Positions 51,135-61,400 of a stretch of 64,000 nt of DNA are shown here, piece by piece. The notes below the pieces were generated by a model. That model was not told the origin of the DNA, searched no databases, and saw only the letters and a program-made list of their open reading frames with translations. The stretch's first letter is position 1; each line of letters opens with the position of its first letter. The stretch lies in the NCBI GenBank assembly GCA_016705695.1, contig JADJLA010000009.1, forward strand, positions 80,620 to 144,619, read 5' to 3'. The translations under genes and the position numbers were made by a program. The DNA comes from Sphingobacteriaceae bacterium. GTDB lineage: Bacteria; Bacteroidota; Bacteroidia; B-17B0; Aurantibacillaceae.

Positions 51135-53045
51135 ATGAATAGGTTCAAGTTTCCTTTATTTATTTCGTTGCCGTTTAGGATCTACTTGATAGGACTTGTG
51201 ATCCTATTTATTCTGCGCTTGGCATTATTCGCCTACGTTTACGATCTATCAAGGTTGTTGTTTAACAAGGATGTATTCACTACTTTTTTAATTGGTGTTC
51301 AGTTTGACACTTCAGTACTTTGCTATATTTTAGTAACGCCATTTCTTTTGCTTTTTATCCAAACATTCTTTCAAAGGTCTAAATTCATAAATTCGTTTGT
51401 GGCAATTTATTTTGCATTTTTTGTAATGCTATTGATCTTTATTGGTATTGCAGACATTCCTTATTTTAAGTTCTTCCTCAATCGTATCACAGATGCTGCC
51501 CTTCAATGGATAGGAAGTTTAAGTATTGTGTTTGAAATGATCATACTTAATAAAGCTAATTTAATATTTACAATTGTGGCGTTGATCTGTTGCGTAGGTA
51601 GTTTTATTTTTATTTTAAGAACAGCAAAAAAGCAGCTTCTTACAAATGAAGGCAAAAGGAGTATTTCTATTAAGGAAGTTGGGGTGTTTATAGCAGGAGC
51701 GTTTATGATATTTATTGGAATACGCGGTGCTAACGAGCAGCCTTTAAGGCAAGGTGATGCATTTCATTGCAACGACCCTTTATTAAATCAAATTGGTTTA
51801 AATCCTGCCTATACTTTATTAAGAAGTTATTTTACCCGCGTTAATTTAATGGAAAGTAATGAGGCTATAAACAACACCAAGGCGATCTTAAATATAGATA
51901 CTTCATTGGAAGGAATATCTCCATTCGCGCGTAAGGTTCGTTCAGATTCTTCCATGCATAAATACAATGTTGTATTAATATTAATGGAAAGCATGAGCGC
52001 AAATTATTTGGAAGCATTTGGAAATAAAAATCATTTAACGCCAAATTTGGATTCATTATGCAAGAGTTCATGGTTCTTTACAAATGCATATAGTGCGGGA
52101 ATTCATACCAATAATGGAGTTTTCTCAAGTCTTTTTTCTTTGCCTGCTTTAAAACGTATAAGGCCCATGAGTACTGTTCCGCTTTTAAAATACGCAGGAA
52201 TACCATACACCCTAAAACAAAATGGGTACAAAACTATTTTCTTTTGTCCGCACAGTGAATCGTTTGATAATATTGGTGTGTTTATTCCATTAAATCATTT
52301 TGATCTCCTTTATAGTAATAAAGATTATCCCCGTGAAAAAAATATCGGACCGTTTGGTGTTCCTGATGATTATTTGTTCGACGTTGCGTTAAAAACTATT
52401 GACGAACAAAAAAGCACTCAGCCATTTTTTGCAACTATACTTACAGCATCCAATCATGAGCCATACTCCATACCAACTTACTTTAAAAGTAATATAGATA
52501 AAACGGCTCACAGATCGGTTTCATATGCCGACTGGGCCATTGGTAAATTTATAAACGAAGCAAAAAGTAAACCATGGTTCGATAATACAATTTTTATTTT
52601 TTCGGCCGATCATGGATTAAATGTTGGTGAGAATACATATGAAATGGCTTTGTCGTATAATCACATCCCAATTTTATTTTACGCCCCAAAGATTCTTGGT
52701 ACAAAGCAATTAAATAATTTCATTGGGCAGATAGATATTTTTCCAACCTTGATGGGTTTAATGAATACCACTTATACAAATAATACACTCGGTACAGATG
52801 TTATTTCAAAGCCAAGAGAGTGTATGTATTTTTCGGCCGACAATAAAATTGGCTGTGTGGATAGTACTTTTCTTTACGTATATAGATTTGAAGGAGGCGA
52901 GGGCTTGTATAAATACAAAAGTGGTGATGCAAAAGATGTAAAAGAGGAATTCAAATCAGACTTTGAGAGATTAAGAAGAAATGCTTTGTCGCAAACTCAG
53001 GCGGCAGAATTTATGATCAGCAATAATAAAGTTGAGTTGAAGTAA
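51135..53045 (+). CDS. LTA synthase/sulfatase-type alkaline phosphatase-fold transferase
   Basis: 636 residues. About five membrane helices to residue 200, then a periplasmic sulfatase-fold domain: VLILMESMSANYLEAFGN, the nucleophile Thr in AGIHTNNGVFSS near residue 325, FATILTASNHEPY, and the metal ligands in IFIFSADHGLNVGE. Related enzymes transfer glycerol phosphate or phosphoethanolamine to lipids and glycans. Bacteroidota lack LTA, so a modification of lipid or glycan is more likely; the donor is unknown. It is followed by a bidirectional terminator. Confidence 0.9.
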   Translation: MNRFKFPLFISLPFRIYLIGLVILFILRLALFAYVYDLSRLLFNKDVFTTFLIGVQFDTSVLCYILVTPFLLLFIQTFFQRSKFINSFVAIYFAFFVMLLIFIGIADIPYFKFFLNRITDAALQWIGSLSIVFEMIILNKANLIFTIVALICCVGSFIFILRTAKKQLLTNEGKRSISIKEVGVFIAGAFMIFIGIRGANEQPLRQGDAFHCNDPLLNQIGLNPAYTLLRSYFTRVNLMESNEAINNTKAILNIDTSLEGISPFARKVRSDSSMHKYNVVLILMESMSANYLEAFGNKNHLTPNLDSLCKSSWFFTNAYSAGIHTNNGVFSSLFSLPALKRIRPMSTVPLLKYAGIPYTLKQNGYKTIFFCPHSESFDNIGVFIPLNHFDLLYSNKDYPREKNIGPFGVPDDYLFDVALKTIDEQKSTQPFFATILTASNHEPYSIPTYFKSNIDKTAHRSVSYADWAIGKFINEAKSKPWFDNTIFIFSADHGLNVGENTYEMALSYNHIPILFYAPKILGTKQLNNFIGQIDIFPTLMGLMNTTYTNNTLGTDVISKPRECMYFSADNKIGCVDSTFLYVYRFEGGEGLYKYKSGDAKDVKEEFKSDFERLRRNALSQTQAAEFMISNNKVELK

Positions 53046-53051
53046 AACAAA

Positions 53052-53080
53052 AAGGGTGGTAGCAATTTGCTACCACCCTT
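53052..53080. terminator. Bidirectional terminator
   Basis: Perfect 13-base arms AAGGGTGGTAGCA (53052-53064) and TGCTACCACCCTT (53068-53080); T-runs on both sides serve the convergent sulfatase and accC transcripts. Confidence 0.9.
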
Positions 53081-53109
53081 AAAACATTCGTTATCCGTAT
53101 CCTAGTTGC

Positions 53110-54450
53110 TTACGCTTTAAAATCCCACGTCTCCATAAACTTTGTAGTATAATTTCCGGCTTTAAAATCTTCGTTAGTCATTAATTTTAAATGGAATGGA
53201 ATAGTGGTCTTAACTCCTTCAATTACATATTCACTTAAAGCACGGTGCATTTTAGCAATAGCTTCCTCGCGTGTTTGCGCAACCGTAATTAATTTCCCAA
53301 CCATACTGTCGTAATTTGGTGGAATAGTGTAGCCGCTGTAAACGTGCGAATCAACACGAACTCCGTGTCCTCCCGGTGTGTGTAAGGTTGTGATCTTTCC
53401 TGGAGAAGGAATGAAATTCTTAAATGGATCTTCTGCGTTGATACGACATTCGATTGCGTGTAATTGCGGATAATAATTTTTCCCTGAAATTGGAACTCCC
53501 GCAGCAACTAATATTTGCTCACGTATCAAGTCGTAATCAATTACCTCTTCAGTAATTGGATGTTCTACTTGGATACGCGTATTCATTTCCATGAAATAGA
53601 ATTTGCGATGCTTATCAACCAAGAACTCAACAGTTCCAACTCCTTCATAGCCTATCGAAAGCGCGGCCTTAACTGCTGCATCGCCCATGGCTTCACGTAA
53701 TTCTGGTGTCATAAATGGAGAAGGTGTTTCTTCCACTAATTTTTGGTGACGACGTTGAATACTACAATCGCGCTCACTTAAATGACAAGCTTTTCCGTAT
53801 TGATCACCTACAATTTGAATTTCTATGTGGCGTGGTTCTTCAATATATTTTTCCATATACATAGCGCCGTTTCCAAATGCTGCGGTAGCTTCTTTAGTTG
53901 CACTATCCCAAGCATCCTGAAAATCTTCCTCTTTCCAAATAATGCGCATTCCTTTTCCGCCACCACCGGCTGTAGCTTTTATAATTACAGGGTATCCAAC
54001 TTTAACAGCATCTTTTAAAGCTGCTTCCACATTTTCTAGTAATCCTTCTGAACCTGGCACACAAGGTACACCGGCTGCGATCATAGTTGATTTTGCATTA
54101 CTTTTATCGCCCATTTTATTGATCATCTCCGGACTAGCTCCAATAAATTTGATCTTATTTTGACGACAGATTTCGCTGAATTTTGCATTCTCGCTTAAGA
54201 AACCATAACCCGGATGTATTGCATCAGCATTTGTGATCTCTGCCGCCGCAATAATGTTCGACATGCTTAAATAACTTTCTTTACTTGGGGGAGGACCAAT
54301 ACACACCGCTTCATCAGCAAATTTTACGTGAAGTGAATCTTTATCGGCGGTAGAATACACCGCTACAGTTTTTATACCCATTTCTTTACAGGTACGAATT
54401 ATACGCAGTGCAATCTCGCCACGATTGGCTATTAATATCTTTTTAAACAT
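53110..54450 (-). CDS. accC: Acetyl-CoA carboxylase biotin carboxylase subunit
   Basis: 446 residues. KILIANRGEIALRIIRTCKE start, HPGYGFLSENAKF, the ATP-grasp glycine-rich loop ATAGGGGKGMRI, EKYIEEPRHIEIQI, and EMNTRIQVEHPITEEVI; R and E residues of the active site are present. It carboxylates biotin on BCCP with ATP and bicarbonate, first step of fatty acid synthesis. accB is 83 bases upstream; a partner carboxyltransferase is not in the window. Confidence 0.97.
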   Translation of the reverse strand: MFKKILIANRGEIALRIIRTCKEMGIKTVAVYSTADKDSLHVKFADEAVCIGPPPSKESYLSMSNIIAAAEITNADAIHPGYGFLSENAKFSEICRQNKIKFIGASPEMINKMGDKSNAKSTMIAAGVPCVPGSEGLLENVEAALKDAVKVGYPVIIKATAGGGGKGMRIIWKEEDFQDAWDSATKEATAAFGNGAMYMEKYIEEPRHIEIQIVGDQYGKACHLSERDCSIQRRHQKLVEETPSPFMTPELREAMGDAAVKAALSIGYEGVGTVEFLVDKHRKFYFMEMNTRIQVEHPITEEVIDYDLIREQILVAAGVPISGKNYYPQLHAIECRINAEDPFKNFIPSPGKITTLHTPGGHGVRVDSHVYSGYTIPPNYDSMVGKLITVAQTREEAIAKMHRALSEYVIEGVKTTIPFHLKLMTNEDFKAGNYTTKFMETWDFKA

Positions 54451-54532
54451 CTTTCGAAATTTTGAATTTTAAATTTTAAATGATGAATGGCTTGAATCAT
54501 TTAAAATTCAACATCCAACATTCAACATTTCA

Positions 54533-55033
54533 CTAAGAAGGATCTACCAAAAATAAAGGCTGATCATATTCAACAGGAGTTGCATCATTTACCAATACTT
54601 TAACGATCTTTCCTTTGATATCACTTTCTATCTCGTTAAATAATTTCATGGCTTCTATGATACAAACCGGTTTGCCTGCACTGATCTCATCACCAACATT
54701 TACAAAAGGACCTTTATCTGGACCAGAGGCGCGGTAAAAAGTACCTATCATTGGCGATTTAATGGTAACGTATTTCGACTCGTTGCTTGAGCCTGTTTGA
54801 TTTGAAGGATTTTTGTTTTCTGCTACCGGAACACTCACCGGATTAGAAACCGGAGCAATTGAATGGGCTATCGGATTTGTTAAAACAGGAGCACTTTGAA
54901 CATAAACCTGTTGCTGTGAGGCAGTTTTAGGGGTCCTGATTACGATCTTGATCTCCTTTGTTTCTAGTTCAACCTCGCTTACCCCGCTTTTTGAAACAAA
55001 TTTGATCAGGTCTTGAATTTCATTTAATTTCAT
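54533..55033 (-). CDS. accB: Acetyl-CoA carboxylase biotin carboxyl carrier protein
   Basis: 166 residues. N-terminal helix IQDLIKFVSKSGVSEVELET, a Pro/Ala/Val-rich linker (about residues 40-85), and the biotinyl domain with SPMIGTFYRASGPDKGPFV and the biotin site EAMKLFNE (Lys130). The EAMKL motif is the usual AccB form. Carries biotin between AccC and the carboxyltransferase. First gene of the accB-accC unit. Confidence 0.97.
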   Translation of the reverse strand: MKLNEIQDLIKFVSKSGVSEVELETKEIKIVIRTPKTASQQQVYVQSAPVLTNPIAHSIAPVSNPVSVPVAENKNPSNQTGSSNESKYVTIKSPMIGTFYRASGPDKGPFVNVGDEISAGKPVCIIEAMKLFNEIESDIKGKIVKVLVNDATPVEYDQPLFLVDPS

Positions 55034-55057
55034 TTTGTGTGTTTTTAGTTAGTGAGG

Positions 55058-55065
55058 CAAAAGTA
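55058..55065 (-). promoter_or_regulatory. Putative -7 box TACTTTTG upstream of accB
   Basis: On the minus strand, 24 bases ahead of the accB ATG at 55033. The -33 region is T-rich without a clear TTTG. Confidence 0.45.
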
Positions 55066-55199
55066 AATGTATTTTTCATAAAAAAAAGGTGGTTTTACCC
55101 TATTTTTAAACAAAAAGGGTCATTTTTCGCTCAAAATCACTTAAAAACGGTCGAAAATAGATGTTTTTGAACTTAAATTTTTATGCTCGAACAGCAAGT

Positions 55200-55919
55200 T
55201 TAGGCGAAAGCAGCTAAAGCAATAATTAATATAAGCAACAGTGCTGCTAAACTGGCAAGAAATAAGATCCCAATGAATTTGCCAAAACCGCGTACGATCT
55301 TAAAGCCTAGGGCCTCATAATTACCGGCACTCATCAATACAAGTGCAGCTATTGATAAGGCCAAGAAAAATAGGCCAATAAATACTGATGCTACAACTAG
55401 TCCAAAACTTGTTAGCATGATTAAAATATAGCCAAAAACCGCGAGCCCCGATCGCGGGGGTTTTCCGGTTCGAATAAAATCAAACTGAAGTATTGGATTG
55501 CCGTTCGAATGATATTGTTTGAAGTATTCTTTTTGTCCTCCATTGAAATGAATACGGGCAATGTTTTTGTTTCTCATTATCTTATTATTAGTTCCAGTTG
55601 GCCCAGGTTGACCATCGGTATAAGTTATTTTTTTTCTTTCGACGGTCTTAACTTTACAAGGAACTTTCCTTCCACTATTTAATATGATAGTATCAGTTAA
55701 TGGTTCTGATTTAACCATTACAACATCTGCTTGCTCTGAAAAAGTCGAAGCTGTATTTTTTGTTTTAACCTTATGTGTTTTTTTTACGTCAACCGAGCCT
55801 GTTTTTGAAAAGTAAAAGCCATCGGTGTATTTACGGTTAAGAAAAATACTTTGTTTGCACGAAACAAACATGATACAAACTAAAATATAGCAGATATTTT
55901 TTATACTAATCATAAACAA
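55200..55919 (-). CDS. Lipoprotein with secreted beta-repeat unit and C-terminal membrane helices, unknown function
   Basis: 239 residues. Lipobox FVSC near residue 21. The middle has DTIILNSGRKVPCKVKTVER, KITYTDGQPGPTG and NKNIARIHFNGG: the DxIxxxxGxxxxxKVxxVxxxxIxY(x)nGP pattern common in secreted Bacteroidota proteins. The C-terminus has two hydrophobic segments (LAVFGYILIMLTSFGLVVASVF and ILFLASLAALLLILIIALAA). Last gene of a four-gene operon; its start overlaps the upstream stop by 14 bases. Confidence 0.7.
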   Translation of the reverse strand: MFMISIKNICYILVCIMFVSCKQSIFLNRKYTDGFYFSKTGSVDVKKTHKVKTKNTASTFSEQADVVMVKSEPLTDTIILNSGRKVPCKVKTVERKKITYTDGQPGPTGTNNKIMRNKNIARIHFNGGQKEYFKQYHSNGNPILQFDFIRTGKPPRSGLAVFGYILIMLTSFGLVVASVFIGLFFLALSIAALVLMSAGNYEALGFKIVRGFGKFIGILFLASLAALLLILIIALAAFA

Positions 55920-56247
55920 AACTTAATTTTCCTCTATACTGTTCATCAAATTCAAGGATCAAGGGCTGCTCATCAAAACGAATTCGCTTGATCTTATCTG
56001 TTACCTGATCGTGTAATACACCACGTTTTTTGTAAACTATCCATGCAGGTTTTACTTCCAAAATGATGCAATTCAAATAAGTTACACCCTCTTTTAGTTG
56101 AATACGTGCATTGCCATAGTAACTCAGGTCAACCGGTATGCTGCTTTGCATTTTTGCATTAAGAGAATCAATGCGCTTGATCCCTAATTGCGCAAATGTT
56201 GTATTGCAGCATACCAGTATAGTGAGTATAAAAAAGCGGCTGTTCAT
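55906..56247 (-). CDS. Small secreted protein of the same operon, unknown function
   Basis: 113 residues. Signal peptide (FFILTILVCCNTTFAQ). The mature part has the same type of beta unit as its neighbours: GVTYLNCIILEVKPAWIVYK, KRGVLHDQVTDKIKRIRFDE and IRFDEQPLILEFDEQY. No known family recognised. It shares one base with the upstream gene stop (TAATG) and overlaps the downstream gene. Confidence 0.7.
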   Translation of the reverse strand: MNSRFFILTILVCCNTTFAQLGIKRIDSLNAKMQSSIPVDLSYYGNARIQLKEGVTYLNCIILEVKPAWIVYKKRGVLHDQVTDKIKRIRFDEQPLILEFDEQYRGKLSFVYD

Positions 56248-57407
56248 TATTGGTATTTTTTCTTTTTTTGTATATTAAACCCAAGCGTCATACCAATAGT
56301 TGTACCGCTTTTTCTTGGCGCTACGTAAATGTTAACCGGAATATTTAAATAACCTGAATGGAACGTACGGCCAATTGCAATCACAAGACCAGCATCTAAT
56401 TCTACACTACCTCTACTATCAAGTCGTTTAACTTGGCTGTATTCTTTTGGTAGTGCATAATTTGGGTACATATTAAACGTCGCCGTATCTCTATTTCGAA
56501 ACTCTTCTGTAAGATACCACTCGCCTCTCTTATCTTCATCTTTACTCATGATCAAATCGTTATCATAAAAACCTTTTGCCCTTTTTACTACTCTGAATGT
56601 TGGACCAAATCCAAATTCCCAAGCACCATTTCCTTTTCCAAATCTAAACCCTAAGAGTGGCGTATATGATGGAATGAATTTGCCGCTTTCCAGCCCGCCA
56701 ATTAAAAAGATGTTCTCAACTAATGCTTGAAAATTTCCGGCACTGATGTATTGAAATTCTTGTTGCCATCCAAATTGAAAGGTAACAGGAAACATATTGA
56801 ATCCTCCTTTGTTTTCGTCGGGATTAGTAAGGATCTTTCCTGCCTCTTCCAAAGTGTATGAAAAGCCCATGCGCGGACCGTTAAGCTTTAATGTGTTTTT
56901 AGGACTTTCAATAGGTATATCGTAATCTACCAATAATTTCACCATGTTAGCGTCCGGTTCCTGGCCAACTAATTTCTTTACAGAAATAGCTACCATTTTT
57001 TGAACCTCAGGAAGATTTAAATATTCGGTTGATTCTGTTTTTTCAACTTTCCCTGTTTCCACTTCTATTAAACGAAGAGAAATAACGATCTTCTCTCCTA
57101 AACGTTCTACGCTTCCGCTTAGCATTTTTTCAACTTTTAAAAGCTTTCCGGTTTCAATTAAACAGGTTTTTGAATAACAGTTGGTTAGATCAATTTTGTT
57201 AGCCGTTGTTATTTCTTTTACCTCATATTTATCAAGTACAGTATAAACACCGGTCTTTTCCAATTCTAAACGAACCAGATATCCCATTTCTTCCGAATTG
57301 TTTACGATGCCCTTGCTGTCTATGTTAAGTACAGCAACGCTTGGTTTTGTTTGAGCAATTATATTAGTTGCAAATAGAATTGCCGCGATGATTGATTTTG
57401 TTTTCAT
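56247..57407 (-). CDS. Secreted protein with CsgG/LpoB-like N-terminal domain and beta-rich C-terminus
   Basis: 386 residues. Signal peptide (KTKSIIAAILFATNIIAQ). Residues about 22-150 resemble the CsgG/LpoB/TolB-N type domain: SVAVLNIDSKGI, LVRLELEKTGVYTVLDKYEVK and MLSGSVERLGEKIVISLRLI. After about residue 175 the sequence turns to glycine/aromatic beta-strands (FQFGWQQEFQYI, EFGFGPTFRVVKR, GMTLGFNIQKKKKY) like an outer-membrane barrel. It is the second gene of the operon. CsgG-type domains form or assist secretion/envelope complexes; the role here is unknown. Confidence 0.7.
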   Translation of the reverse strand: MKTKSIIAAILFATNIIAQTKPSVAVLNIDSKGIVNNSEEMGYLVRLELEKTGVYTVLDKYEVKEITTANKIDLTNCYSKTCLIETGKLLKVEKMLSGSVERLGEKIVISLRLIEVETGKVEKTESTEYLNLPEVQKMVAISVKKLVGQEPDANMVKLLVDYDIPIESPKNTLKLNGPRMGFSYTLEEAGKILTNPDENKGGFNMFPVTFQFGWQQEFQYISAGNFQALVENIFLIGGLESGKFIPSYTPLLGFRFGKGNGAWEFGFGPTFRVVKRAKGFYDNDLIMSKDEDKRGEWYLTEEFRNRDTATFNMYPNYALPKEYSQVKRLDSRGSVELDAGLVIAIGRTFHSGYLNIPVNIYVAPRKSGTTIGMTLGFNIQKKKKYQ

Positions 57408-57442
57408 TATGTTGGATTTTTTATTGTTTATTTTGGGTTTAA

Positions 57443-58141
57443 TTAATTTCTGTAGTCAATTGTTTTGCGGCCATTATTTGGAATAACTCTGGCTTTTTTT
57501 AATGTACCTGGTATGGTAAGGCTTATAATATAAATTGGCCCGCTTAAAATATCCGAACGTTTGTAATGAACTTTACCATCGGTTATAGAAAGGATCTTTA
57601 CCAATATTTTTTTTCCATTATAGAATATTATTTCATCATATACAACTTGAGTGTTTTCTACTTTTTGCTGTGTGGTGTTTGAATGAGTGGGGGCCACTGT
57701 TTTAGTTATTACTGGTTTTTCTACCACAACTTCTGCAAGTATTACCGGTTTAGGTTTTTGATGACTCTTGAAACTTCCATTATCATATGTAATGCCGTCT
57801 TCCATCATGGTTTTTACAACAGGAACGTTATTCTTATTAAAGAAAATGGCATTGTTGTAAAATTTACCGGGGGTTATTCGTTCGATGTTGCTTATTAATA
57901 CATCATGAAATGTGCCTTCATAAAAATATTCGATCTTACCGGCAACTATATCTAAAGTATGGATCTTTACATCCTTATGTTTGCGATCATTATATTCTCT
58001 GATCCATACTTTGCCTAATTCTGAAACAAGCGTATAATTACCGTTATCCCATAATAAAGTATCTACGGTATTTTTTTGTGCTTTACCATAACTCATAATG
58101 AGTAGTGCCAGACTTACAGTTATTAATTTGCTTTGTTTCAT
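57443..58141 (-). CDS. Secreted protein with two beta-repeat units, first gene of an unknown operon
   Basis: About 232 residues from ATG 58141, which begins a signal peptide (MKQSKLITVSLALLIMSYGKAQ). Two copies of the same beta unit: DIVAGKIEYFYEGTFHDVLI near residue 70 and IIFYNGKKILVKILSITDGK followed by VHYKRSDILSGPIYIISL near residue 175. A Pro/Val/Thr linker separates them. No family name recognised. A TAnnTTTG box sits 20 bases upstream. Confidence 0.7.
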   Translation of the reverse strand: MKQSKLITVSLALLIMSYGKAQKNTVDTLLWDNGNYTLVSELGKVWIREYNDRKHKDVKIHTLDIVAGKIEYFYEGTFHDVLISNIERITPGKFYNNAIFFNKNNVPVVKTMMEDGITYDNGSFKSHQKPKPVILAEVVVEKPVITKTVAPTHSNTTQQKVENTQVVYDEIIFYNGKKILVKILSITDGKVHYKRSDILSGPIYIISLTIPGTLKKARVIPNNGRKTIDYRN

Positions 58142-58160
58142 AATCATTAGGATCATGAAG

Positions 58161-58168
58161 CAAAACTA
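58161..58168 (-). promoter_or_regulatory. Putative -7 box TAGTTTTG of the 58141-55200 operon
   Basis: On the minus strand, 19 bases before the ATG at 58141. The -33 region is not a clear match. Confidence 0.45.
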
Positions 58169-58393
58169 CAGCGAGCTTAAACCGATTTGAAATGGATTAG
58201 CGCTAGCCATTTTCACATTTTTTAGAATTTTGTAGATTCAAGACCTGTTTAGTGGTCTTTTTGGAGGATTAATTGCGTTTTTTGCAACTGGGCTAGCTTT
58301 AATTGTGGATTGTTGCAAAAATTGAGACGCAAGAAAAGGGCTAATCACTAAAAGTATTGGGCTTAAAAATGGATAAATATAACTGGAAAACAA

Positions 58394-58420
58394 AAAAGCC
58401 CTTCAATTTGAAGGGCTTTT
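58394..58420 (-). terminator. Intrinsic terminator of secA
   Basis: AAAAGCCCTTC (58394-58404) / GAAGGGCTTTT (58410-58420), T6 run on the minus strand; 18 bases after the secA stop. Confidence 0.88.
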
Positions 58421-58438
58421 AATTTGAATTAAGTGCTT

Positions 58439-61400
58439 TTACTGTCCTTGGCCGTGGCAATTCTTGAATTTTTTGCCGCTTCCGCACGGACAAGGATCAT
58501 TTCGGCCTACTTTTTGCTCAACACGAATTGGTTGAATTTTAGGTTTTGGTTGTTCCTGCGCTTCTTCCTTAGCAATAATATCTTCTCGCGATTCAATTAG
58601 CTTTTCCTTTTTAGCTTTTGGCTGCTCTTGTGTAAAACGAGCCTGACGTTTTGCTTCTTCCTCATTTTGAGAAGGTAATCCGCCTTTCATTAAGAATGAT
58701 ATGATATCCTTATTGGTTTTAATGATCATATCCTTAAATAAGTTGAACGATTCAAGCTTATATATAACCAATGGATCTTTTTGTTCTAACGAAGCGTTTT
58801 GTACAGCTTGTTTTAAGTCGTCCATTTCACGTAAATGTTCCTTCCACGAATCGTCGATCATATTCAAAACCACATTCTTCTCAAAACTCAATACCATATC
58901 GCGTCCTTTTGTTTCAAAAGCCTTTTTTAAATTGGCCATGATCTGAATAGAACGGATGCCATCTGTAAACGGTGTTACAATGTTTTCGAAAGTATTACTA
59001 GGGTTAGTATAAACATCTTTTACTACAGGAAATACTTGTTCGCTTATTTGTTTTGTTTTATCACGGTAATGTATTTCTATGCCTGTAAATAATTTCTGAA
59101 CAACATCAGCCTCGCGCATGCTATTGAATTCACTTTCATTAACCGGACTTTCAATTCCAAATAAACGGATACACTCTAAATTAAATCCTGCATAATCATT
59201 GAGGTCTTTAAATTCAGCAGTTAAACTTTCCAATACTTCATAGATCATATTGGCAACATCAATACTCAGTCGATCTCCGTACAAAGCATTTTTACGACGT
59301 TTATAAATAACATCACGTTGCGCATTCATTACGTCATCATATTCTATTAAACGTTTACGTGTACCAAAGTGATTTTCTTCAACACGCTTTTGCGCACGCT
59401 CAATAGATTTGGTGATCATGCTGTGTTGAATAACCTCACCTTCTTTTAGTCCCATGCGATCCATTAACGAAGCAATACGCTCGCTTCCGAATAAACGCAT
59501 TAAATTATCTTCTAACGATACAAAGAATTGTGATGAACCCGGATCACCCTGACGACCGGCACGACCACGTAACTGTCTATCAACACGGCGACTTTCGTGA
59601 CGCTCAGTTCCAATAATTGCTAAACCACCTGCATCTTTTACGCCTGGGCCTAGTTTAATATCCGTACCACGACCAGCCATGTTGGTTGCAATAGTTACAG
59701 TTCCTGCTTTACCGGCTTCTGCAACTATATCCGCTTCTTTAGCATGTAATTTCGCGTTCAACACATTATGCTTAATGTTGCGAAGCTTAAGCATACGACT
59801 TAATAATTCTGATATCTCAACAGTGGTTGTACCAATTAATACAGGCCTTCCTGCCGCAACTAATTTTACAACTTCTTCAATAACCGCGTTATATTTTTCG
59901 CGTTTAGTTTTGTAAACAAAATCTTGTTCGTCTATACGGGTCATTGGGCGATTGGTTGGAATTTCCACCACATCCAATTTATAGATATCCCAAAACTCTT
60001 GCGCTTCCGTAGTTGCTGTACCTGTCATACCCGCAAGTTTGTTGTACATACGGAAATAATTTTGCAAGGTAATTGTTGCGTACGTTTGTGTAGCAGCTTC
60101 GATCTTTACATTTTCTTTGGCTTCAATAGCTTGGTGTAATCCATCGCTATATCTACGGCCTTCCATAATACGACCGGTTTGCTCATCTACAATTTTTATA
60201 GAACCATTATCAATCACATATTCCACATCTTTTTCAAATACGGTATATGCTTTCAATAATTGATTTACTGTATGAATACGTTCACTCTTTATACTGAAAT
60301 CACGCATCACAATTTCTTTAGCTGCGGCTTTTTCTTTTGGATCAATGATATTCTTTTCAATATCTGCAATTTCATCACCCACATTTGGTATCACAAAGAA
60401 TTTTGGATCTTCGGTATTACCCGTAATAAAATCCAAGCCTTTTTCGGTTAACTCAACATGATTGTTTTTTTCTTCAATGGTAAAATAAAGTTCCGCATCA
60501 ATTTTATGCATCTCTTTATTTTGATCTTGCATATAGTGGTTTTCGGTTTTTTGCTTTAATTGCGCAACACCTTGTTCACTTAAAAATTTGATCAAAGCGC
60601 TGTTCTTTGGTAAACCACGAAATGCACGTAACAATGGTATAGCAGCTTCTTTCTCGTTACTTTCGCCCATTAATTTTTTAGCGTCGGCTAAAAATTTAAG
60701 CACAGTTTGTTTTTGAATATTCACCAATTTCTCAATACGCGGCTTGTATTCATTAAATTCGTGACGATCGCCTTGTGGTGTAGGACCGCTTATGATCAAA
60801 GGCGTACGTGCATCGTCTATCAAAACCGAGTCAACCTCATCCACAATGGCAAAATTAGGTTTGCGTTGAACAAGCTCTTCAATATTGCGGCTCATGTTAT
60901 CACGCAAGTAATCAAAACCAAATTCGTTATTTGTTCCGTAAGTTATGTCGGCATTATAGGCATCACGACGGTCTTGTGTATTTGGTTCGTGAAGATCGAT
61001 ACAGTCCACATTTAAACCGTGAAATTGGAAGAGAGGAGCATTCCATTCGGCGTCACGTTTTGCTAAGTAATTATTTACTGTAACTAAGTGAACACCGCGC
61101 CCACTTAATGCATTTAAAAAAACAGGAAGCGTTGAAACCAGTGTTTTTCCTTCACCGGTAGCCATCTCTGAAATTTTCCCCATATGCAGAACCATACCAC
61201 CAATAAGCTGTACATCGTAATGCACCATATCCCAGGTGATCTCGTTCCCTGCAGCTATCCAAGTGTTTTTCCATGTTGCTTTGCCGTTGGCTATTTCAAC
61301 ATTTTTGTGTGTTTTTGAAAGGTTAGTGTCAAAATCATTGGCGGTAACAACCAATTGTTTATTTTCTTTAAAACGACGAGCCGTTTCTTTTAAAATGGCG

